Source: Hymenobacter rubidus (GTDB lineage Bacteria > Bacteroidota > Bacteroidia > Cytophagales > Hymenobacteraceae). Taken from it: 64,000 nt of DNA. A model generated the notes under the pieces. It saw nothing but the letters and a program-made list of their open reading frames with translations, made no database searches and was not told where the DNA came from. Position numbers and translations under genes: made by a program. Positions 40,201 to 47,448 of the stretch are shown here, in pieces. Numbering within the stretch: the first letter of the stretch is position 1; each line of letters begins with the position of its first letter. The DNA lies in contig NZ_JAERQF010000005.1 of the NCBI RefSeq assembly GCF_016734815.1, forward strand, positions 124,001 to 188,000, in the 5' to 3' direction.

Positions 40201-41326
40201 CGACTACTTTGGCCCGGCCCTGTATTTCGGCTACAACATCGACGACGGCGTGCTCATCGGCGGCGGGGCCACCTACCGCCACTACGGTTTCCGCCGCGAG
40301 CCCTACTCCTGGGAGCAGACCATTGCGGCCAACTTTGCGCCGGCCCGCGAGGCCTACAACATTCGCTACACCGGCCAGTTTACCCGTATTTTCAAGAAGA
40401 CCGACTTGCACGTGGCGGCCCAGTACTACGGCCCGCAGCTGCTCTACAACTTCTTCGGCATCGGCAACAACACCGTGAACCTGGCCACCGAAGACGCCAA
40501 CCGCGGCGTGGTGACGGCCCGCACCGTGAACAGTGCCTACCGCGTGCGTTTCCAGCGCCTCACCATTGCGCCCACCTTCGAGCGCAAGCTGTTTACCTTC
40601 CTCAAGTTCGGCATTGGGCCGCAGTACGACCAGTTCCGCGTCGAGCAGGACCCCATCGGCACGGCCATCAAGGACAGCCTCACCAAGGGCGGCACCGTGA
40701 CGTATGAGAACCGCCGCTTCGGCGTGCGCGCCTCCGACTTCCAAGTGAATCAGTACCTCGGCGGCCTGATGTACCTCAACCTCGACGCCAGCTCCTCGGC
40801 CAAAAACCCGCGCATTGGCCTGCGCTGGTACAACGAGTTCCAGTACAACTGGCAGCTCAACAGCGAAAGCCTGAGCTTCGGGCGCCTGAGCACCGAGTTC
40901 CGGGCCTACCTCACGCCCAACTTCCCCTTCCACCTTACCTACGCCGGCCGCATCGGCTACCAGCACAACTACGGCGACTACCGCTTCTACCAGGCCAACA
41001 CGCTGGGCGGCACCACCAACCTGCGCGGCTACCGCCGCACCCGCTTTGCGGGCCGCACGGCCATCTACGCCAACTTTGAGCCGCGCCTGGAGCTGTTTTC
41101 CTTCAACGCCTACCTCTTCCCCGGCAAGTTCGGCATCATGGGCCTGGCCGACATCGGCCGCGTGTATTCCGACAACGACACCGGCACCTACACCGGCCTC
41201 AACGCTTTCCACAGCGGCTTTGGTGGCGGCATTTACATCGACATTCTAAAGGCCGCCGTCATCAACGCCACCTACTCGGTGGGGGAGGAGAAACTGCTTT
41301 TTGTGGGGTTCGACTTCCTGTTTTAA
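37211..41326 (+). CDS. Metallophosphoesterase fused to an outer-membrane beta-barrel
   Basis: A 1371-residue protein with signal peptide LAFLLACCLPLAALAQ. The N-terminal 370 residues form a calcineurin-like phosphoesterase with LIGDVGNP, YLGDNIYNYG, TPGNHDW, AHHPLF and AAGHEHNLQYY supplying the metal ligands. A Lys/Glu-rich linker follows (about 470-490). The central region contains SRLFDMWIGDWDRHEDQWRW. The C-terminal 350 residues are alternating barrel strands ending LLFVGFDFLF with the final phenylalanine expected of an outer-membrane barrel. The likely job is surface or periplasmic phosphate-ester hydrolysis tied to an outer-membrane pore. The start ATG at 37211 precedes the signal peptide; the longer frame to 37109 is rejected. 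Confidence 0.87.
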   Translation: MILLRRLAFLLACCLPLAALAQPAGPKKPPVPKETQKEIPSPGESDQNPHRSRPNYRKAGVNWQRNVPPDSTRIRYRVFLIGDVGNPISPEKGGEPSLNFLRQEIMKAGKNSTTIYLGDNIYNYGMPPEGSYDRKIAERRLTTQLDIFRGYPGEKYMTPGNHDWIQGNPGGLEQVNREQAFVENYMMKDSTAFSYTGDFFVPRDGCPGPFEVRVQDDLVLIALNSQWFLTPPAYRPSGRDGNCGAENEDDVYAALQEIIERNKEKNIMVFAHHPLFSDGIHGGYFTLADHIFPLSIVFKYAFIPLPIIGSIYPFARKYGGINQDIPHPAYQAYRKNLLDIFSKYPNVIYAAGHEHNLQYYKEGSTHFIVSGSGCKTQHVKPGDGGGAIFSDKEKGWAEVNYYDDGQVWTEYFIPQGNGTTARRVFRTPLYAKTTGAIATQKAQPVSETALTTTNGEANGKKLPQTEEAIKEKKKDKEKKKEKDAEAIAKAPIPTKRPDFRDSSVTVAINPAYDKHGGFHNWLLGEHYRKEWATPVKFRTLDLANDKGGLMPYKTGGGKQTASLKVRNEAGYNYSLRGIDKDPAAVLPEQLRTGLAKAVLQDQISAQHPYASFVLPPLGTAAGILHTNPEPVYIPQDPLLGQYYAQFANLPAAIEEDAKDSQDNVASLGFATKLVSTDKMLDKLLDDNDNQVDQVAFARSRLFDMWIGDWDRHEDQWRWSETKQKDGDRRYVAVPEDRDIAFFKGDGVLPYLISRKFAIRNFQNFGYDYADYKGLNQTGLSNDRVFMSAVTREEWIAQAEYMKSHLTDEVIEKAFRDKWPKEIYDLHAKEIMAKLRSRRDLLPDLAGKYADVLAEIVEVRGSKKREKFTVERLAGNKTHVVMRKINKDGKLTKVLYDRTFDDKVTDEVRLYGISGKDVYDVRGDVKKGVKLRIIAGTGHDTITTRDHVGGLLHKTQIYDADTGNVVNASSEARLRLEPGYEVSRYDYPHRFDLKDYRLDYFGPALYFGYNIDDGVLIGGGATYRHYGFRREPYSWEQTIAANFAPAREAYNIRYTGQFTRIFKKTDLHVAAQYYGPQLLYNFFGIGNNTVNLATEDANRGVVTARTVNSAYRVRFQRLTIAPTFERKLFTFLKFGIGPQYDQFRVEQDPIGTAIKDSLTKGGTVTYENRRFGVRASDFQVNQYLGGLMYLNLDASSSAKNPRIGLRWYNEFQYNWQLNSESLSFGRLSTEFRAYLTPNFPFHLTYAGRIGYQHNYGDYRFYQANTLGGTTNLRGYRRTRFAGRTAIYANFEPRLELFSFNAYLFPGKFGIMGLADIGRVYSDNDTGTYTGLNAFHSGFGGGIYIDILKAAVINATYSVGEEKLLFVGFDFLF

Positions 41327-41359
41327 GCGTCGGTGGGTGTAAGTAGTTGCCTAAAAAGG

Positions 41360-41395
41360 CGGTCTTGCTGCGCGCAGCCGAAGCACCTCGCCCGC
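41360..41395. repeat. Degenerate half copy of the dispersed palindrome
   Basis: CGGTCTTGCTGCGCGCAGCC and GAAGCACCTCGCCCG resemble the left arm (GGTCATGCTGAGCGCAGCC, GAAGCATCTC) with several changes. No right arm follows. It abuts a broken lipoprotein gene. Confidence 0.6.
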
Positions 41396-41420
41396 TTCGG
41401 CCCCATCCTCACGCCCTGCC

Positions 41421-41888
41421 ACCATCTCCGTCCTATTAGTCGGCTGCAAAAAGGACGACGGCGGCCCGTTGCCCAAGGCCACGCAAGATGGAAAAAACAC
41501 GTTTGGCTGCCTCTTGGATGGCCAAGTGTTTCTGCCTACGTCTAGCCAAAACGTTTTTCAGCCTATTACCCCGCTACGGGGCTATTTCTACCGACGTGAA
41601 ATTGGCATAACGGCTTATGGCGAACAGGGGCAAATGTACTTGGCCTTGCGCGACGCGTTTCGGCCAGGCACCTACTCCTTGGCCACGAACCCTCCACGGG
41701 TGATTACGGCAGTCTTAATCGCAGCGCGGGCAGTTTCTATACATGGTCCACGCGCGGGGGCGGTCACGCTCACCCGCATTGATACCGTCGCCCGCGTGAT
41801 GCCCGGCACCTTTGAGTTTTCTGCGCTTGACTATCGGGGCGGCAGTACCATCTCCGTCACGTCAGGCCGTTTTGATGTTGGGTTCTAA
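41421..41888 (+). pseudogene. 5'-truncated lipoprotein gene
   Basis: The frame encodes TISVLLVGCKKDDGGPLPKA, which contains a lipobox (LVGC) with the usual KKDD export tail of Bacteroidota lipoproteins, then about 135 residues of beta-rich sequence ending SGRFDVGF. No ATG, GTG or TTG lies in frame between the upstream stop (41352) and the lipobox; the TTG at 41469 is after it. The start and signal peptide have therefore been lost, apparently where the degenerate palindromic repeat sits. The body of the protein still looks intact, so the loss may be recent. Confidence 0.6.
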
Positions 41889-42010
41889 CTACTCGTTCAT
41901 TTAGACGGTTGATTTAGTAAACCTGAGGCAAATTTCCCTAAATATTATTCCGGACCCAGGACGGGTTTTGGCAGCCTTATTCACCGACCTTTGCCACCAA
42001 TCAGGACCTG

Positions 42011-42416
42011 ATGCCCGCGTACAAAGCTTCTGTCAAACCCCTGTTTTTCAACCTCAATGCGAAGCGCGCCTACCACTTGGTGTTCGACAACCTGCGCCGG
42101 GCACAGCGGCCTCGTTGCCACCAATACCACCATCAGCCGCGACAAGCTGAGCACCGCGCCGGGCTACGTGGCCTCGCTGGGTGCGGGCGGGCTGAGCGGC
42201 AAGCCGCTACGGGCGCGGGCCACCGAAGTCATCCGCTACCTGCACCGCCACTCCGACGGCGGGCTGCCGATTATCGGCGCGGGCGGCATCCACTCCGTGG
42301 CCGATGCGCAGGAGAAGCTGGCCGCCGGGGCCACGCTGATTCAGCTTTGCCCTGGCTTTGTTTACGAAGGACCGGCGCTGGTAGGCCGCATAAACCGGAG
42401 CCTGGCGCGGGGCTAA
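42011..42416 (+). pseudogene. pyrD: Dihydroorotate dehydrogenase gene with a large internal deletion
   Basis: The first 30 codons (from ATG 42011) read MPAYKASVKPLFFNLNAKRA followed by YHLVFDNL, the N-terminus of class 2 PyrD. After about base 42105 the frame changes, and the second frame reads SGLVATNTTISRDKL, LGAGGLSGKPLRARATEVIR and LPIIGAGGIHSVADAQEKLA through to the normal C-terminus at 42416. Roughly 190 central residues, including most of the FMN and orotate site, are missing and the halves are out of frame, so no working enzyme can be made. It lies upstream of pyrB, matching an ancestral pyrimidine cluster. Confidence 0.88.
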
Positions 42417-42649
42417 CGTGCGGCGCCCGCCCAGAGGCCGCTTGCCGCCGAAGCGGCGAAATAAAGAGCCAAAGTTAAGCGGGGTGGTCGTTGCCGAGCA
42501 ATTGGCTACGCAGGCTGCATTTTTTTTGAACGGAGAAAATAAGGATAAAAAGGGCGTCGTTTAGCCGGTTAGCCCGAAAATAAACGTTGAAAAAAACGGC
42601 GCGAAATAAAGTTAACATGACCGATGGATGGCCGGGCGTAACAATGCCG

Positions 42650-42657
42650 TATTTTTG
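42650..42657 (+). promoter_or_regulatory. -7 box (TATTTTTG) at the head of the pyrB leader
   Basis: TATTTTTG fits TAnnTTTG and lies 267 bases before the pyrB ATG. It ends 4 bases before an ATG at 42662 that could open a leader peptide. No clear -33 element. Confidence 0.5.
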
Positions 42658-42696
42658 CACCATGCTTCAACCAAAGAATTTGTTGATGAAGCGCGG

Positions 42697-42834
42697 GACC
42701 TTGCTCGGCAGGGCGCCGCGAGTGGGCCGAGAGGTCTTTGCCATCATCGGTTCTCCTGATTTTGCCGCTGGTATTTCCGTTATTTTTTCCTGGTTTTGCC
42801 CCGCTACCGTTTCGGATTCCGAAACGGTTTTTTT
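42697..42834 (+). promoter_or_regulatory. Attenuator-like leader of pyrB
   Basis: A first hairpin can form between GACCTTGCTCGGC (42697-42709) and GCCGAGAGGTC (42726-42736). An intrinsic terminator then follows: CCGTTTCGG (42807-42815), loop ATT, CCGAAACGG (42819-42827) and seven T. The terminator stands 90 bases before the pyrB start, inside the transcript predicted from 42650. Premature termination is therefore expected unless relieved. A sequence CCGAGAGGTC is faintly like a PyrR recognition loop, but its place in the stem does not fit well. Confidence 0.6.
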
Positions 42835-42923
42835 ATGCCCACGGAGCTGGGCATCGCTCCACCAATCGGGTAAAAACGCCAACTCGCAACCACTGACCAC
42901 GCACTTATTCTCCCCACTCCGGT

Positions 42924-43904
42924 ATGGCACGTAAAGACCTGCTCGACATCGCATCCCTGCACCGCGAGGAAATCGAGTTTTTGCTCGACCAATCCACGTC
43001 CTTTAAGAAACTGTTCAGCCACTCGGTGAAGAAAATTCCCGCGCTGGAGGGCAAGTCCGTGCTCATGCTGTTCTACGAGGCCAGCACGCGCACGCACTCC
43101 TCCTTCGAGGTGGCGGCCAAACGCCTCTCGGCGGAGGTCACGAACTTCGACGTGGCCAACTCCTCCATCACCAAGGGCGAGTCGGTGCGCGAGACGATTG
43201 AAACACTCCAGGCCATGCGCACCGACTACATCATTGTGCGCCACAGCCACCCCGGCCTGCCCGGCATGATAGCCCGGCAAACCACGGCCTCGGTCATCAA
43301 CGCCGGCGACGGTGCCCACGAACACCCCACCCAGGCCCTGCTCGACGCCTTCACCATCCGGGAAAAATTCCCCGACCCCCGCGGCAAGAAGGTCCTCATC
43401 ATCGGCGATATTCTGCATTCCCGCGTGGCGCGCTCCACCAGCACGCTGCTGCAGAAGCTGGGCGTGGAGGTGGCGTACCTGGGGCCGGGCTCGCTGGTGC
43501 CCAAATACGTGCCGGCCAGCATCCGCCGCTTCACCGACTACGAGGCCGCCATGGCCTGGGCGCCCGACGTGGTGTACCTGCTCCGCGTGCAGCTCGAGCG
43601 CCAGGACGTGCAGTTTTTCCCCAGCGTGCGCGAGTACCACCGCGTCTACGGCATCACCACGGCCCGGCTGGCCGAAATCGGCGACCGCGGCCTCTACATC
43701 ATGCACCCCGGCCCCGTGAACCGGGGCGTCGAACTCTGCGACGCGGTGATGGACTACGAGCGCAGCCTGATTACCAACCAGGTCGAAAACGGGATTTCCG
43801 TGCGCATGGCCGTGCTCGACTGGCTCACGCCGGGCGGCGACTTTCCGAAACAGGAGTCGTACGTGGCCCCGCAGCGCGCCAGCGCCGCGGTAGCGCTGCC
43901 TTAA
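42924..43904 (+). CDS. pyrB: Aspartate carbamoyltransferase catalytic subunit
   Basis: PyrB condenses carbamoyl phosphate with aspartate in the second step of pyrimidine synthesis. The 326-residue protein has the carbamoyl-phosphate loop STRTH at 54-58 (YEASTRTHSSFE), the HPTQ motif at 134-137 (EHPTQALLDAF), and the aspartate-side segment LYIMHPGPVNRGVE near 265. Length is normal for the unregulated bacterial type, and no pyrI regulatory gene is next to it. A dead pyrD lies upstream and pyrC downstream. Expression is probably set by the attenuator-like leader. Confidence 0.95.
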   Translation: MARKDLLDIASLHREEIEFLLDQSTSFKKLFSHSVKKIPALEGKSVLMLFYEASTRTHSSFEVAAKRLSAEVTNFDVANSSITKGESVRETIETLQAMRTDYIIVRHSHPGLPGMIARQTTASVINAGDGAHEHPTQALLDAFTIREKFPDPRGKKVLIIGDILHSRVARSTSTLLQKLGVEVAYLGPGSLVPKYVPASIRRFTDYEAAMAWAPDVVYLLRVQLERQDVQFFPSVREYHRVYGITTARLAEIGDRGLYIMHPGPVNRGVELCDAVMDYERSLITNQVENGISVRMAVLDWLTPGGDFPKQESYVAPQRASAAVALP

Positions 43905-43910
43905 CCAGGC

Positions 43911-44042
43911 GGTCCTGCTGAGCGCAGTCGAAGCAGCTCTCCCGCTTTGCCTGACGGCGAAACCTCACCCCCGGCCCCTCTCCAAAAGAGAGGGGAGCCT
44001 GACGAAGCGGTAGAGCTGCTTCGACTGCGCTCAGCAGGACGT
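43911..44042. repeat. Dispersed palindrome with a second family in its loop
   Basis: The outer arms GGTCCTGCTGAGCGCAGTCG and CGACTGCGCTCAGCAGGACG are perfect over about 30 bp, including GAAGCAGCTCT and AGAGCTGCTTC. The loop holds CCTCACCCCCGGCCCCTCTC and AGAGAGGGGA, the core of the 3.2-kb/33.3-kb family. Outer copies elsewhere read GTCATGCTGAGC; here CCTGCTG has replaced it symmetrically in both arms. Confidence 0.88.
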
Positions 44043-44101
44043 TCATTTTTAATAACCCGAATATTCCCCATCCCTTGCCGGTTTACCGCCCTTCTTCCTC
44101 C

Positions 44102-45379
44102 ATGCTGCTCCTTCAAAACGCCCGCATCGCCGCCGAAAACTCACCCGAACTTGTCGAGAGCGATGTCTTGATTGTCGAGGGAATTATTCAAAAAATTGGT
44201 CCCAAACTGGCCGTCCCCGAGGGAACCCGCGTCATCGACGCCCGCGGCCGGGTGCTGATGCCCGGCATGTTTGATGCCCACGTCCACTTTCGCGCCCCTG
44301 GCTTTGAGAACAAGGAAACCATCACCACGGGCAGCGAAGCGGCCATCAACGGCGGCATCACCGGCGTGGTGATGATGCCCAACACCCGCCCGGCCCTCGA
44401 CTCGGCCACCGCCGTGGCCACCGTGCTGGAAAACGCCAAGCACCGGTCCCGCATTCCGGTGTACACTTCCGGCTGCGTGACGAAGAACCGCGAAGGCAAG
44501 GAGCTGGCCGAAATTGAGGGCATGCACGGGCTGGGCGTGAAAATGCTCACCGACGACGGCGACACCACCCACGACCCGGCGGTGCTGCTGCGGGCCATGC
44601 AGTACGCCACCGAGTTTGGGATGTTTTTTGCCAGCCACTGCGAGGTGCCGGAACTGGCCGGGCCGCGCGCCCTCAACGAAGGCGTGATGAGCTACCGGCT
44701 CGGCATCAAGGGCTCGCCGGCGTGCGCCGAGGAAATCATCATCGACCGCGACATCCGCCTGGCCCACGCGGCGGGCGCGCACATTCACATCCAGCACGTG
44801 TCGAGCAAGCTCGGGATGGAAACCATTCGCTGGTGGAAATCGCGCGGCGACGTGAAGGTGACGGCCGAAGTGGCCCCGCACCACCTGATGTTCACCGACG
44901 AGCACATCGGCGACTACGACACCAACTACAAAATGAACCCGCCGCTGCGCACGCAGGCCGACTGCGACGCCTTGCTCGCAGGCCTCAAAGAGGGCGTGTT
45001 CGACCTCATTGCCACCGACCACGCGCCGCACACGCCGTTTGAGAAAGCCCAGGATTTCATCAGCGCGCCCAACGGCATCACCGGTCTCGATACGGCGCTG
45101 GTGTCGCTCTACCACCATTTCGTGGAGCCCGGCAAGTTTGGCTGGGACCTGGTGGTGAAGCGCTATTCGGCCGAGCCCCGGCGCCTGATGGGCCTGCCCG
45201 TCCCCACCATCGAAGTGGGCCAGCCAGCCGAGTGCGTTTTGTTCGATACCGGGGCGGAAACCACCTTCACGCGGGAATTCATGAAATCCAAATCCCAAAA
45301 CACCCCCTTCATCGACCAGACCTTGAAGGGCCGGGTGGATTTGGTGGTGTTGGGCACGGAAATTCTGCTGGAGCGCTAA
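44102..45379 (+). CDS. pyrC: Dihydroorotase
   Basis: A 425-residue zinc amidohydrolase that cyclises carbamoyl aspartate to dihydroorotate. The metal-binding start of the barrel is H60 and H62 in FDAHVHFRAPG. Further metal and substrate residues are in SHCEVPELAG and HIQHVSSKLG, and the catalytic aspartate lies in LIATDHAPHTPFEK. It belongs to the long (class I-type) dihydroorotases and not the short PyrC of enterobacteria. The ATG at 44102 directly precedes LLLQNARIA; a weak start 9 codons upstream is not needed. It follows pyrB across a palindromic repeat, so the two may be separate transcripts. Confidence 0.93.
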   Translation: MLLLQNARIAAENSPELVESDVLIVEGIIQKIGPKLAVPEGTRVIDARGRVLMPGMFDAHVHFRAPGFENKETITTGSEAAINGGITGVVMMPNTRPALDSATAVATVLENAKHRSRIPVYTSGCVTKNREGKELAEIEGMHGLGVKMLTDDGDTTHDPAVLLRAMQYATEFGMFFASHCEVPELAGPRALNEGVMSYRLGIKGSPACAEEIIIDRDIRLAHAAGAHIHIQHVSSKLGMETIRWWKSRGDVKVTAEVAPHHLMFTDEHIGDYDTNYKMNPPLRTQADCDALLAGLKEGVFDLIATDHAPHTPFEKAQDFISAPNGITGLDTALVSLYHHFVEPGKFGWDLVVKRYSAEPRRLMGLPVPTIEVGQPAECVLFDTGAETTFTREFMKSKSQNTPFIDQTLKGRVDLVVLGTEILLER

Positions 45380-45410
45380 TTGGTGACGAAAAGCAAAGCA
45401 TTAACTAAGA

Positions 45411-45441
45411 ACGTCATGCTTCGGCTGCGCTCAGCATGACG
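45411..45441. repeat. Collapsed palindrome joined at ATGCT
   Basis: ACGTCATGCT is fused directly to TCGGCTGCGCTCAGCATGAC. The outer 9 bp (CGTCATGCT/AGCATGACG) still pair. The junction falls at ATGCT, a word present in both arms of full copies, so a single deletion between the two words explains it. It is 15 bases before the purE ATG. Confidence 0.82.
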
Positions 45442-45455
45442 ACCAAGTAATTTCA

Positions 45456-45959
45456 ATGAACACTACTTCCTCCGATAAGCCGCTTATCGGCGTGGTGATG
45501 GGCTCCAGCAGCGACTGGGACACCATGCAGCACGCCGTGCAGATTCTCACGCAGTTTGGCGTGGCCCACGAAGCGCGCGTGGTGTCGGCCCACCGCATGC
45601 CCGACGACTTGTTTGCCTACGCCGAACAGGCAGGCCCGCGCGGCTTGCAGGCCATCATTGCGGGCGCGGGCGGGGCCGCCCACCTGCCCGGAATGCTGGC
45701 CGCCAAAACGACGGTGCCCGTGCTGGGCGTGCCGGTGGCCAGTCGCCACTTGCAAGGAGTCGACTCGCTGCACAGCATCGTGCAGATGCCCAAAGGGATA
45801 CCCGTGGCCACGTTTGCCATTGGCACGGCCGGGGCGGCCAATGCCGCGCTGTTTGCCGTGGGCCAGCTGGCCTTGCACGACCCGGCCCTGGCGACCAAGC
45901 TGCAGGCGTTTCGCGCCGAACAAACCGAAGCCGCCCGCGCCATGACGCTGCCCATATGA
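45456..45959 (+). CDS. purE: 5-(carboxyamino)imidazole ribonucleotide mutase
   Basis: A 167-residue class I PurE, which moves the carboxyl group of N5-CAIR to give CAIR in purine synthesis. The phosphate loop GSSSDWDTM begins at about residue 16, [10 protein letters not shown] carries the catalytic histidine, and [19 protein letters not shown] plus [15 protein letters not shown] complete the active site. Length is typical. Its ATG stop region overlaps purK by 4 bases (ATGA), so the pair is translationally coupled. Confidence 0.96.
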   Translation: MNTTSSDKPLIGVVMGSSSDWDTMQHAVQILTQFGVAHEARVVSAHRMPDDLFAYAEQAGPRGLQAIIAGAGGAAHLPGMLAAKTTVPVLGVPVASRHLQGVDSLHSIVQMPKGIPVATFAIGTAGAANAALFAVGQLALHDPALATKLQAFRAEQTEAARAMTLPI

Positions 45960-47206
45960 GCGCCGACGGTCACCTTGCAGCCCTTGCCCCGGTTTTTCCA
46001 GGCACGGTGGACGCCGCTGGCCAGCGGGCCACGCTGGGCGTGGTGGGGGGCGGCCAACTGGGCCGGATGTTTGTGCACGCCGCCCAGCGCCTGGGCTATT
46101 TCACCGCCGTGCTGGAACCCGACGCGCAAAGTCCCGCCGGGCTGGTGAGCCACCACCACATCCAGGCCGACTATGACGACCCGGCCGGGCTGGCCCAGCT
46201 GGCCGGGCTGTGCCAGGCCATCACCACCGAGTTTGAAAACGTGCCGGCCCAGGCCCTGCAAACGCTGGCGCAGGCCCGCCCCGTGGCGCCCGGCGCGGCC
46301 GTGGTGGGCATTGCCCAAAACCGCATCGAGGAGAAAGCCCACTTCGTGGCTTGCGCTGGCCTGTCGGGGGTGACCTGCGCGCCCTACGCGGTGCTGGAAA
46401 CGCCGGCCCAGCTGCAAACTATTCAGGCCGACCGGGCGGATTTGCTGCCCGGCATCCTGAAAACCGCGCGCCTGGGCTACGACGGCAAAGGCCAGCTCCG
46501 CGTCAGGACCGCCCAAGAGCTGGCCGCCGCCTGGGCGGAGCTGGGCAGCGTGGCCTGCGTGCTGGAAAAGATGTTGCCGCTCACCGCCGAGTGTTCGGTG
46601 CTGGTGGCGCGCGGCTGGGATGGAGAAGTCGTCAGCTTTGCCCCGCAGCGCAACGTGCACGTCGCGGGCATTCTGGCCGTGACCCACGCCTACGCAGGCA
46701 ATATGCCGCCGGCCCTGGCCGACCGGGCCCGCGCCGCGGCCGTTTCCATCGCGCAGCACCTCGGATACGTGGGGGTGCTGTGCGTCGAATTCTTCGTGGT
46801 GGAAGACGGCAGCGACCACGGGGGGCTGGTGGTCAACGAAATGGCTCCGCGTCCGCACAACAGCGGCCACTACACCCTAGACGCCTGCGACGCGTCGCAG
46901 TTCGACCTGCAAGTGTATGCCATGACGGGCCTGCCCTTGCCGCAGCCGCGCCAGCACTCCCCGGCCATCATGCTCAACCTGTTGGGCGACGTGTGGTTCG
47001 ACGCCGAGGGCCAGCCGCGGCAGCCGGACTGGCGCAGCGTGCTGCGCCAGCCGGGCACGCACCTGCATTTGTATGGCAAGGAGCACGCACGCCCCGGCCG
47101 CAAGATGGGCCACCTGACCATCACCGGTCCGGATGTCGCCCGTGTCAAAACCGTGGCGCGCCGTGTCGCGGACTTGCTCGGCTTGCCGGGGCTGGACGCT
47201 AGTTAG
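45956..47206 (+). CDS. purK: 5-(carboxyamino)imidazole ribonucleotide synthase
   Basis: A 416-residue ATP-grasp enzyme that forms N5-CAIR from AIR, bicarbonate and ATP, supplying PurE. The N-terminal pre-ATP-grasp fold starts [20 protein letters not shown] at about residue 27. ATP-grasp segments include [36 protein letters not shown] and [19 protein letters not shown]. About 20 extra N-terminal residues precede the fold and look unstructured; the ATG overlapping purE is nevertheless the natural start. Confidence 0.95.
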   Translation: MSADGHLAALAPVFPGTVDAAGQRATLGVVGGGQLGRMFVHAAQRLGYFTAVLEPDAQSPAGLVSHHHIQADYDDPAGLAQLAGLCQAITTEFENVPAQALQTLAQARPVAPGAAVVGIAQNRIEEKAHFVACAGLSGVTCAPYAVLETPAQLQTIQADRADLLPGILKTARLGYDGKGQLRVRTAQELAAAWAELGSVACVLEKMLPLTAECSVLVARGWDGEVVSFAPQRNVHVAGILAVTHAYAGNMPPALADRARAAAVSIAQHLGYVGVLCVEFFVVEDGSDHGGLVVNEMAPRPHNSGHYTLDACDASQFDLQVYAMTGLPLPQPRQHSPAIMLNLLGDVWFDAEGQPRQPDWRSVLRQPGTHLHLYGKEHARPGRKMGHLTITGPDVARVKTVARRVADLLGLPGLDAS

Positions 47207-47257
47207 CCACCGTTTCGGCTACGGAACAAGCGGATATCTGCTGCTCTGTGTGCTGCT

Positions 47258-47273
47258 GGCTTAGGCCTAAGCC
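47258..47273. repeat. 16-bp perfect palindrome after purK
   Basis: GGCTTAGGCCTAAGCC is self-complementary. It lies in the 207-base gap between purK and the insertion element, which otherwise shows nothing. A role in purK termination is possible, but there is no T-run. Confidence 0.5.
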
Positions 47274-47413
47274 AACGCAGATGCAGCCTTTAGCCTGAGC
47301 CATTGCTGATTGATGCCGGCGTGGTTTCTCATCGCGCTCAGTTCACAAAAAGGAGCTAATAAGCACACAATGCCGACTAAAATAACAGAGGGCAGATGTT
47401 CCATAAAACAGGG

Positions 47414-47433
47414 GTGGCTGTTGCAGAACTCGG
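47414..47433. repeat. Left terminal inverted repeat of the IS element
   Basis: GTGGCTGTTGCAGAACTCGG, exact reverse complement of 49007-49026. Confidence 0.9.
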
Positions 47434-47448
47434 GTTCGTAAAGGGAAG

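Noticed and set aside
37217..41212. A 1331-codon open frame antisense to the phosphoesterase/barrel gene
   Set aside because: It is the mirror of codon bias in a GC-rich gene. Its composition (Val, Ala, Gly, His runs) is not protein-like and it has no start context, while the plus strand carries clear motifs.
42726..42736. A PyrR binding loop in the pyrB leader
   Set aside because: GAGAGG is present, but the flanking bases and its position in a stem do not fit the PyrR consensus well enough to claim it.
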